Shown here: positions 41,401 through 53,400 of the stretch, piece after piece
Layout: each line of letters starts with the position of its first letter
How positions within the stretch are numbered: the stretch's first letter is position 1
Assembly (NCBI RefSeq): GCF_020740795.1
Contig: NC_067282.1
Location: 169,290,274 to 169,354,273 of the forward strand
Length of the DNA: 64,000 bases
From: Apus apus
Taxonomy: Eukaryota; Chordata; Aves; Apodiformes; Apodidae
Direction of reading: 5' to 3'
Position numbers and translations under genes: made by a program
The notes under the pieces: model-generated
What the model saw: only the letters and a program-made list of their open reading frames with translations
Database searches by the model: none
What the model was told of the DNA's origin: nothing

Positions 41401-44400
41401 GAACACATTTTAAGCAAGTGTCTCTCATGCTAGCAGTATAATCACAACTGAAAGATCCAAATGTAACTATGTAAAAAGTGTCTCTTATTACTTGTCCCAA
41501 AAATTTCTGTGACAAAGATGAATATGGTGAAAAATCACAAAACAGAAGCAAGACAGAGATGCTTGAAAGTACAAATGAAAAAAAAATGTTTCAAACAAGA
41601 TGTGAAAAACTTGACAAGTGAGAGAGGCTCAAAAACTCTGTCCCAGATAGGATTAACCACAGGAAAAGCCACTGCTACCAACACAGCAAGACTTCACCAA
41701 ATGAGCAGAAACATCTTGAAAGGAAAAGGAAGATAAAAAGTCTTGCAGAAAATTCACACCTAGCTTTTGAGACAAAGACTAACTTTGAATTTAATTCTGA
41801 GGGAAAAAAAAGGCATAAGCAGAGCTGTTGAAAGATGAAAATGGTATGAGCTTGGTATGGCTATGTACTCAACATATGCACATGTTCAAAAAGGAGAAGC
41901 CCAGAGAATTCTAAAAAGACAGCTTGCAAAGCACAATGATAAAAGGTACAAGTCAGAATTTGAATTTAAGACAGAAGCAGAACCAGAAGCTGCTGCATAG
42001 GAAATATGTAAGTTTGCGTGTAGAACACATAGAATGATGACACTGCCAAATACAGTGAAGACAAACAGTTCAGAGCTGAAAAGGGAAAGATTACTTGTGT
42101 TGCACTTCCAGATTTTCTTACTGCTACAAACATGTTTATGAGAGATATTTCACCAAGACAAGTGAAAAGGGGCAAATTAGAAAACCAGTGGGATCCCTTC
42201 CAGCCCTATTTTTCATTATTTCTAAAATTTGCACTAAAACCGAAAAAATCTAATGTTTCCTACAAGAGGAGTAAAATCTACCAAGCACATTACACCAAAA
42301 GCACTCACCTTCCAGGTGGCCCATAGTCACCTCTGTCATATGGTGGAGGTCGGCCATATGGATCTGTTGGAGGTGGGCCACGGCTGTCTGAAGTAGGTAT
42401 TCCACTATTGGCAGGTGGGGGGAAGAAAGCTGGATTCACATGTGGTGCAGGTGGTGGAGCACCTGGAGGTGGCCCAGGGAGATGTGGAGGAGGAGCAAGA
42501 GTCAGGGGTGGCCCAAGAGGGCCAGGTGGACGAGGGGGAAATGGACCCGGAGGTGGAGGTGGACCCTGCTGAGGTGGTGGCGGACCTGGTGGTGGCCCGT
42601 AGCCTGGAACAGGTGGTGGAGGGCCTGGAGGAAGTGGCCCAAGTGGAGGCTGACCAAAAGGCTGTCCTGGAAACAGAACTGGTGGTGGTGGACGGTCACC
42701 ACGATTAGGAGGTCCAGCTAATGGAGGTGGGAGGACCTGACCAGGAGGTGGAGGGCCTGGCGGGCCTGGCGGGCCAGGAGGACCTAAAGGTGGACGTGGG
42801 GGGGTTTGTCCAGCTAAAATAAAAAATAAATAAACAACAAAAACAAAATTAGTAACTATTAATAAAATAATTAATAATTACAATTCTTGCCTTCTTTACT
42901 CTTAAAAACAAACAAAAAAAACAGAAAACAACCCTCACTGATCAATTTACAACTTATGCTTAGAAAATGTGTAAGTTGCTTGACTATCAGTATCTAAAGA
43001 GAACAACACTAACTTGAAAGCTGACAACATGCCTCCCCAATCAGTTAATCACCTGCTATTGTTACCAAAACCCCCCAAAAGCTTACAAAAACTAGAAGAC
43101 ATTGCATCCTTCATCCTGCAGCTACTCTTTCACCTGGGGTGTAAGATATAATATATATATTAAAAACATGGGAAAAGCTATATGGGAGAAGGTAAGGTAA
43201 ATGCAGTATCCAAACCTGCTTTCAGGTCCTCATGAGGTTTTTTCAATTTCACCATGTCCCTTCGACTGTTATAGACAATCTACTACTGAATGGCATTCAT
43301 TAAAAACAATTACGCTGAATTAAATGAGAACTTGGCTGCAAAGCAAGTCTGATTCCTTCCATATCAGACACCTGACTAAACATGAACACCTCTTCTTCAA
43401 ATTTGTGGCATTCTAAGCATCAACTAACTAACCTGTCAGCATGCAGGGATCAAAGCTGAATTTCTGATGATGTGCAAACTTGCAATGCAGTAAGGAACTG
43501 CATTATTTTACACTCTGAAACAGGCATTCTCACCCCATATAGCAAATCACAAAATCTGAACTATACTACACCTAAGGCAAGTCTACTTGCTAACACAATC
43601 TATCAATTTTTTCATACTTTAAAAATACAGACATTGACACATTATAAATTATGTATCTAAAAATGTTATTATATTGCTATGAAATTTTTAGGTACAGCTC
43701 CCTGTCTGAATATCAACAGAGAAATAATGTTGAATCCTACAATCCAGATGTGGGCACTGATAATAGCACACTACTGAATTGCCCTGATCTTTAGAATTCC
43801 TCAGTAAGTATGCTGCACTAGTACAAGAAAACAGAAATTAAACAAACTCCACATATTAATTATTTTACCCGGGAAAGGTGGTGGTGGCCCTCCTGGCCCT
43901 GCCGGTCCAGGGAATCTGTCTCCACCTGGAATGGCACCTGGAAAACGACCTCGCCCTCTGTTACTTGGTGGAAATGCTGCTCGTGAGCTTCCTCCTGGAG
44001 GACCAGCTTTACCTTCCCCAGACATCTGGCCAGACTGTGTGGCTGCAACAGAAAAGCCAAAGTATAATTACATAAATCAAAACAGGTTAAAGCTTTTTCA
44101 ACTCTCGATCTAAACTTTTATGTAGTGCTAAAGCATGACCCTACTAGCACCAACCTGTTCCTTGGTACCTAAATTCAAAACTATTTGGGGAGGAAAGTGT
44201 GCTTTGCTAAAGAAGGCAGTGTTCCAGTACCCCCATACTGATGGAATAGCATCTGGGGAGACTGTCAGTCCTTCCTTAAATGCAGCCCAAGACCACAAAG
44301 GAACACATTTACACATTAGGACTGGAAAGCACAAGACGAGGTGCTGGAGGAAAAGCATCCTAATTTTATCATAAGGACAATTTACCTGGACATCAGAATT

Positions 44401-47400
44401 GAATCCAAATTTGTCAAAAAATGTTAAACTTCTCAATGCTGTTTTGGTTTTGTGTTTTTGTGGGATTTTTGTTGTTTTGTGTTGTTTGTTTGTTTGTTTA
44501 ATTAAATCCACAAGAAAATGAGAAAGCTTCTTTAACTCCAGGAAAAGAACTTCACAAAGCTGCAACCTTCTTTCAGTGAGGGCTTGTTCTTCCAATACAA
44601 CACATCTTCAGTATTATGTGGGCCCTTTTTAATTTTTATTTTTAAGATGACCATCTTTAAACAAAGCTGCAGCTTCATTCACCTCACTGGAAATACTTTA
44701 TAGCTATTTTAAACCATGTAGAATCTATCAGATGCTGAGAGAAAAGCTGCAGAATCACTTTTGGAATCAGCACCTACTTCTCCAAGACGGTACATAAGAA
44801 AGGCTTACTTTTCCTTGACTGCATTTCAAACTGACTCAGAAATTGTTTATTACATGGAGTCACAACAGGATTCTGCCCATGCAATTCTCTTTTAGGCAAT
44901 AAATCCATCAGCTTTTTGGAGGATGCTTCTGATCCCACACCCACAAGGGCAAATCTGAAAGAAAGAAAAAAGAAAAGAAAAAAATACACAACAGTTTTTT
45001 CCATTTCCTGGATATCCTGACGCCTCAGGAAAAAGGTTACACACTAAGCAAAAGAATATTTGAAAACTAAATACAGAAACTGTGTCACAGCACTTAGTCC
45101 AGTTTTCAGAACAGATACAATAACTTACGCTAGGGCATATATGAACCACCACAAGTGTAAGTACTAGATGGATCAAAATATATCACAAAGGCACCTTTTT
45201 GGCAGTGTCAACACACTATATATGAATTCATACTATCGAGTTATGATCAAGCACTCAGTGCGTTTTCATTATGGAAGGAAGATTAGTGTGCCAATGAAAA
45301 ATGGGCTCAAGCACTCACTTCCAACAGTTAATGGAAAATAAAGCACATAAAGACTTAAAAATGGAGGTTGGGGTACCAATATTTACACTATGAGGAACAA
45401 CAAATATCACCACTACAGTAACTGAAATCTACAGTCTTAAGGAAGATTACCAACAAGATTTAACTCAAAAAATGCTGAGCAACACTGTACCATCATGATT
45501 ATGCCTGAAATACAAGTCATTAGTATGAAATTGTACACCAAATCATTGTTGGATTTAAATAAACAGATTACCAGTTCACATGCTAACAGTTATGAAAATT
45601 AAGAACTCTCTCCCCATTTCCACTCTCCCAAACTTCAGTCCACGTACAGAAAAAACAAATACAACTTCTTACCCTTTAGACTGGCCATTAGCACGATTTT
45701 CAAAAAATTTTATCTCCAAAATATCATTTACCCCCAGCGAGTGAACTGCTTCAGTTAAGTCTTCATCTGTTGTCCACTGAAAAATATTTTTAATATTAAA
45801 CTATGAAAGCTTATCCAAAACACCATGGTTTTCCAGGCTTTTTATTTTATTTGGTACAAAACTGATGGAGAAGAATACCTTATTCAGATTGTCAATATTT
45901 TCTCTTTCAGAGAGCAGTCATTTCTAGTTCTCAGAAAATTAATGTTCACAATATTCACACTTCCTCATATGCTACACTGCACCAACTCCTCCACAAAGAA
46001 TACCGGCTATTATATATCCCCCCAAAATTGTATTTGAGTAACTTTTGTTTTCTGAGAGTTTCAACTGAACATTTCAGTAACTGTTACCTTTTTCACAGCT
46101 GATCTTTTTTTACTCCTTCTGATGAAACCATCATTAGAAGCAACAGCTTCCACTTAACCAAACCTACTTGCTGTAAATTCTTATTAATTACTACTAACAT
46201 TTAACAATTTCACTCATATCCAAAGATATACAAATACACCAGTACTTATGATTTTCTTCCTGCTTCTGTAACTCCATCTTCTCTTTAAATTTCATATGAG
46301 AACTGCAAAACAGGGTTTCAAGATTCTGAACGACTTATGTGATCTCTCTTAAATCAAGGCTTCTTTAAAAAGTAAACAAATCACTGAGAGCTAAATGCAG
46401 AGAAAACAAATACAACAGCAGTGCTATAAAGGAAATAAATTAATTTTTTCATGGATAACTTTGTGAAGCCAAATAATGAGGAATGAGTACAAATTGCTGC
46501 AGACTGGGCCACCTGCATTAGAAACTGTGACATTTGACTTGGATGAGTTCAGCTAATTCTGTGCATTTTACTGATCCCATTAATTTATTTTAGAATGGTA
46601 CAACTCTTAAGTCAAATGCTCCTTTACTTATATATTAGCTCCCGAAATTAGGATATTATAATAAGTAATGACAAACACCTAAGGTATCCCTAAGGCATTA
46701 GCTTCCAAGTTTAGCACTAGTAAGAAATTAATCAGATGGGAAAAAGAACCTGAATGAGAACTCTTCATGTGTGGACTTGGAAGTTTTATTTCAGATAAGC
46801 AGATACAAACTCCAGTTAATTCGGCTACTGATTCAGCTACTTTGTTTACTTAACTGCAATTGATTGCAAAATGCTTTAATTCTAACAAGAGTAATTGTCT
46901 TAAGGGCAACTGCAGTTCAGTGAGTTATACCAAACCTGTTACTCCTGGGATGGCAGAAATAAGCCTTAAGGCAAATACACTAAAACAGTGTTGTTGAAAG
47001 AGTCACTGGCCTGGAAAAAGGGAAGTGGAAAAAAAAGGCTCTGGAAAAAGGTGAAAAGTAGTTTCAAAAAAACATCCAGATTCTTTTTAAACTAAAAACT
47101 TCAGAGTTTAGTAAAAAATAGGTTTGTTCAGTAGCTCCAAAGTCTCTGCAAGATTAATTTGATAGTTTAAAGCTTGTTCTCCTCTCTCTTTCAGCCAACT
47201 AAGAAACTTAAGACGACGGTAGGAACACATCACCCTTCGTAACACTTAAAACACAAGAAGAAACTTTAAAGTTCATATTTACTGAAGACTTCCTCAATGT
47301 TTTAGACATTAAGACGCTTCAGACAGGTTTAATTTTCAGTTAAAATTAAAAAAACAAAGAACCACTTTTCTTGCTATACTCTTCAATATTTCATACAGAA

Positions 47401-50400
47401 CAATTTTTAAGCCAAAAATATTTACAAAGAACTATGATAACAACTTTAAAATTCCTGGCTGTGCCTAAATAGTAAAAAGATACTTACCCAAGTAAGATTT
47501 CCAATGTACAAGGCAATTCTTTTTCCAGTATATGTATAGACAACATTTGGTGCAGCTCCTTTACCTACATCATCCCCAACAGATGGTGGAAGAGAATCCA
47601 TGTAATCGCGATCTTCTGGGGCATCTCCATTATTCGCAGATGGAGAAATTACATCATCATATAAATCAATCTGATCATGCCCACCATATTCAGCTTCCTA
47701 AAATAAAAAACACACCTTGTTATACTTCACACTGAACACTTAAAACTGACTTGAAATAAAATGCTGTGGTAGCTGCCACATTCCACAGACACAGCAAGTC
47801 TGATCCAATAGCTATAGAACCCTGCTGAAAACCTAACCCCTAGTTTCATCCTCAGTAAAATATAGAAAATTCTTACAACTTCTATTATATTCTAAACTGC
47901 GGGAGGGGGGAGGTGGGGGGGGTGGAATACACAAAAGATACCTCTTGCCACTTTTTTGCAATACTTCCGCCCTTGTAATATAAACAGAAATCCTAAAATC
48001 CCACAAGCCCTACTCCCAGAATTAAGAGACTTGGAACAAGTATAAGCAAGGTCCAAAATGAGGCTAATACTCTCTCTCAAGCAAACCTTTTTTCCATCAA
48101 AACATTTAGTAGAGTGAACAGATCAAGCTTCAAGAAGAGCCCTACTGACAAACACATTATTCTTTTTCAGATTTCTATTGCATTCCTAACTTTATCTTTT
48201 CATTCAGAAAGGGTCCAGACAGCGACAGCATTCTATTTTTGTTTCATTAAATTTAATAAACCAGAGTTTGCATTTATTATACATAGATCTATTAATGGGC
48301 TACAGAGGGACTATTCTACAACACCACAGCTGGAACATTTTGGTTCAGAAAAGCACTGTAGGGTTTTGGAGTGAATCACTCATCTCCCTTGTGTTGGTAC
48401 AGGTTACGGCACAGTTCTGGCCAAGTGAAGTAGATTCCTTTCACAAGGAATGGAAATTAGCTCCTCCAGAAGATCTGCTTCATGTGCCCAGCAACTGCAC
48501 CCTACCTGCTAAATGGGAAAAGATGGGTCAAGATCAATCAGTGGTCCTTCAGACCCCAAGTGTGGTGGAAAAGTGGTCCAAAAAAGTCCTGAGTAACAAC
48601 TGCCTCAATCTGCTGATGTGCTACTTTCAAGTCACATTACTTTTTATTATAAAGACAACTGTGATGTCACCACAGAAGACCGACTTAAATTAAGAGAAGT
48701 GTAAAACACTGACTATAAATAACAATTATCTCCCTCACAAAAACATGCAAAAGCTTTTTTTAAATCACGGAGTAACCTTAATCAGTGGGATCACTTAATT
48801 CAAAATATGAATGAAGCTGGGTGTTGTATATTTGTGTTAAGGAACTATTTTTTAAAAGAAAGACTTCTTTTGGTACTTGCCATTTTTTAGCTTATAAACT
48901 GTCATTCATCATATCCAATGGTGATCAATTCCACAATGGGATGCTGCTGTCCTTTTTTACTATCCTACCAATCACTTATAACTGAAGACCCTGTTCTGTG
49001 TGAGAGGCAGGCCCCATCTAAATGTCTACAGACAGGAACACAGTAACTTCTCAGTGAACAAGAGAGAAGTTGACAAAGCTTAGGAGAGCCTAGCAGTGTT
49101 TAATGTTAAGCACCTTCTTCTATATTCACTTTCACAATTTGCTTTGCCAAATGCAAAAGCTGGACTTCAAAAGCCTGCAGAGGGTTCCTGGACTCTTCTA
49201 CCCTGACCCAGAACAGTAACTGCCTCACCAGTTTTTGATATCAGAGACATTTCAGTGTACTTTATCTTGCCAGTTTGTGTCTAAAAACCCACACAACCAT
49301 CCTACATACAATAGTTCAAGGTACCAAATATGGCAACTAGAGATAATCAAGTTGGATTCCACAAAGAACAGGCTGCAAAGATATTAATCTTGGTTGAAAA
49401 CCCAATCTATCCAGTCGTCATCAGATCAGCTGTCCTGAAAACATGAAAGCATTTTTAACTGCTACTCAGAGAGTATCACTTAAAAAAAAAAAAACACCCC
49501 CAAAAAAACCCCAACAAACAAACAAAACAAAAACAAACAAAAAAAAAACCAAAAAAACCCACACAAAACAAAACAACAAAACACTAACATATAAGCTAAG
49601 TTTTGGCATCTACTTTGAAACAAGTAGATTCAATCCTCGATAAAATGCACTGTTCCAATACACTCTAATCTTCAACAGACAAATTCTCTCTCTTAAGGTA
49701 AGTTTATCATGATTACCATCAAGCAAGGGTTTAATATTTTTACCCAGTCTGTCCAGTTTTCTCTGTTTGATTCCTCCTATCATCACAGCTAATGCAAGTA
49801 GGTTTGGAGAGCTGCCTGGGACAGGCCTAAACATGACATCTTACAGCAAGGTTAAGGATGATGTCACAAGACAATCAAGGAAATCTTCTGCTAATGTGCA
49901 GGAATTCTAGCCATCTGTGTGTATAGATGATGACTTCAGGGAAGTAGAATTTAGTCTTGGTAGACAGATCTAAACAGGCAGCCACCAGTCTTACAGCAAA
50001 TGTACACTAACCTATCTCCCTGAGAAGGCTGAGGTCAAAACTGCCAAAATACTGGAGCAGGCAGCAGTCCACAGCTCTGCTGCACTTCCCTAGTAGCAAG
50101 AAACTCCTCTGAAACATATCAAGTTTCTATGGCATAGGTTTTCAGGTCACCAGCAAAGGAGAGAGAGAAAATTATTAGGGCAGCACAGTCTGCATGTAAC
50201 TTGGGGGGGAGAAGGGGAAGGGAAGGGGGGTGACAACAATGATAAAAGCGCTCAATAGCATCGCCTTAATTTAAATCAATAAAGGCACAACAGAAAACCT
50301 GATGCTCTTCACCATTATCTCTTCTTACATCGTGCTGGTTTTGCAGCCAGAACAGAATCCATTCAGTTACCAGTCTGTCAACAAGGTGTGCAGTTAAATG

Positions 50401-53400
50401 ATTAAGAATTATCTGAGTCAGCAACTGCAAATGTAGAAGGAAAAAAGTGTCTCAATGGCTGTTGCACAAGATCAAACAACTCTTCCTTCAAACATGTACC
50501 ATGGAAACTTACCTAAACACACCCTTCTTTCCTAGATGATGAAGAGTAAGAAAAATAATACCGGAAGTGTCACTTTTCTAACCTCAGCTATTTCAAGAAA
50601 TGCTCTGCCTGTACCAGGAATTGTTTTTTGACCTGTTCCGACTTCTTTAGCTAAGAAGCCAAGTTGGCACCATTACTCTGGCCCCCTCTACACTCAAATC
50701 AGAATAGCAATACATTTCCAAAGCATGTATTTTAACTAGACCACAGACTGAAATACTAGATCATTTGCTCTGGGAAATCAGGACTGAAATTCCACACTGT
50801 GTGCTATTAAGTGGGACTGCATAAATAAAAAGGGTACTGAAAAGATCTATTCTCAAAGACCCATGTCAGAGAAGCTGCTACACTTTCAGTTATTCAGCCC
50901 TTCCTCAACATTTTGTTTAGTGTTTTGCAACATTCAAATTTGAAAGCCATCAACACATAGAACATTACAGTCATGTCCAGAAGGGACAAATTAAAAGGAG
51001 TTATTTCTTTTTGGAACTTGCACAGAACTGGTCACTCCCTTTACAAATGCTTTTTGAAAATAGCTTTCTTTTAAAAATAAAATTTATTTAAACTGTACAT
51101 ACATCTCTGAGACTGCTTTTTGTGCACAACACTATTCAATTACAGAGTTAAACAGTAAATTACACCTCCAATAAGACATTAAAAAATAGTGACGTAAATA
51201 CAATTTCATGAAAAAATATTTACTATAATTTCTGAAAAAAACATTATTAAGAAAAAGTTAATTATTCACCTTCTCCCTTATCACTTTTTTCATTCAAGTT
51301 ACAATATTTATGGTCAAAAACTCAAAATATACCTTAGTACCTCACTTTAAAAAAAAAGAAGTTTTTATGTCCTGAAGAATAACAAGTTAAAGAGATAAGC
51401 AAAAATCTTTCTGGTCTTGATGAGCTGTCTGAACACAGAAACTGGAACCTTAAAAAAACAGCAGGCCTTTGATGTTTCTAAAATAGCACATGGCCTGTGG
51501 CAGAAATACATCCACTACGGTGAAGTTTGTTAGACCATAAGACTCAAGTTTACAGGCCCAAACACTCCCAGCTCTACAACTGGCACACCACTAAAATTCA
51601 TACAATCTGATCCCTTGTCAAATAGAGTCAGTAAAAATTCACAGGTAGTCAAAAGTACAAATTAAATGCAGGTACTGTTGCTGTTTGCATTAGAACAAGG
51701 CTGAGGCACCAGACGAGATGGTCTCAAGTTTTCTTTGCAGCTTGCTACAAAGGCTATCTTTCCCCAGGCCCCTTTCAGCAGACCAACAGAACTAATGAAA
51801 TACATATGCAATAAGGTATTTCATATACTCTTATAATAAATGCAGGTCTGCCAGATTATTTTTTTTATGACCAGGACAGCTCTGCCCTTTTGAGTAGAAA
51901 TTTATTACACTACAACACATCCATCTCCTCCCATAACAAGACAACTGCCTTCCTGATATAAAAGTTATTAAAAACAACCCGGTTTATGTGGCTATTAAAT
52001 GGTATCTTTCATTATTAATTACACAGAAAGTATTTTCATGCTACAGAAAAGAAATTAAGAGAGTAACTAAAATTCTGAAGAATCTGTAGCCACAGACGTT
52101 TCCAGAGAATTAGCCTCTTAGCTGCTTACTCCATCTAAATCATGTTTATTATCCAGTTACAAAATACAGTCAAAACTCTTTCATTTCTAATTTGTTAGCA
52201 TTTAAATATCAAATTAGAACACTACAGGCACGGCACGTTTAGACATATCCACAATGCAACAAGACAAGTATTCCCATCAGAGTACAAAAAAAGCAAGTTA
52301 TTTTTCCACAGCATTAAAATAAGAGACCCTTAAATTGTTTCGTATCTTCTGCTTGATCAGAAGGATTTTTATATGTACACGTAAGTTTTATAAAACCAGG
52401 TTTCTTACTGTTCAATTACGTGTGTGTGGGTATGTGAAAAACAAACAAAACATCCTGGGAAATGCAAAGTTGATCAGAGCATCAGAGGACTTGGCAAAGC
52501 ATGGTCACATCTTCATGCCTGCAGGAAAGTAACCCAGTTTGCTGGCCGAAGTTGCAGGCAAACCTGAGTCAGACCAGAGCTGGCCTCATGCAGAGGCTCA
52601 TTATCTAAGTGTAATGTACGATACTCTATTTTTCTGCATATGGAAACATACCCTAATATTTGCTAAAGGGCCCCTAATGAAACTGCAGCCTTCTGCCATC
52701 AAGAGAATGCCAGCCTCAGCCACTTGCGTACAGATACTGCAGTTCTCACATGCAGCAAAGCAGATCTCTTTCTTGAAAAGCAAGACATGTAACGTGTAGA
52801 GATGGTTGAAGTAAAACATGCCACACAATACCTACTTCTTACAGGTCACAAGCAATGTATGCAGAAGTATTACACCTACAGGACTCTTGACTCAAAAAAA
52901 TACTTTAAATAAATATGAAAGACTGCTGATGGGGGAGCCAGCTTGGAAGAATAAAATGGAAAATTACTTAACCAAGTTCTCAAAAAAAACCCCAACACAA
53001 TTTAAAAAAATGTAAATACAACGAGTGGGAGCCAAATTGATTAAAACTGTAAGCCCAAGGACAAAGCACATGATTATGATGATCAATAAGTTACTGAAAG
53101 AGTAAGAGGCAACACTGACAGACAGTTTTTATTAATTCCAGATGGAATGAGGAAGATACATTTTTCACTAACATATCTGACTTAAGTCAAGTTAGTCAGT
53201 TCATTGCAACCAACACCAAATACAACCCAAGACAGTTCTCAGCTGTCATCCATCTTAGCCAGCTTGTAAAGCCACAGCTCTGTGGTCTTTATTTCACCCC
53301 TATGGTTCATTTAGCACTAATCACGCAGAACATCCCTCCCCCGCCTCTCCTGCAAGAAGGCATTAAAAAAAACCCTCAGAGGAGCCTCAAGGAGCTGTAC

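Noticed and set aside
42415-42721. Val/Glu-rich and Trp/Arg-rich plus-strand ORFs
   Set aside because: They are the antisense of the GGTGG-rich CPSF6 proline exon, with unnatural composition.
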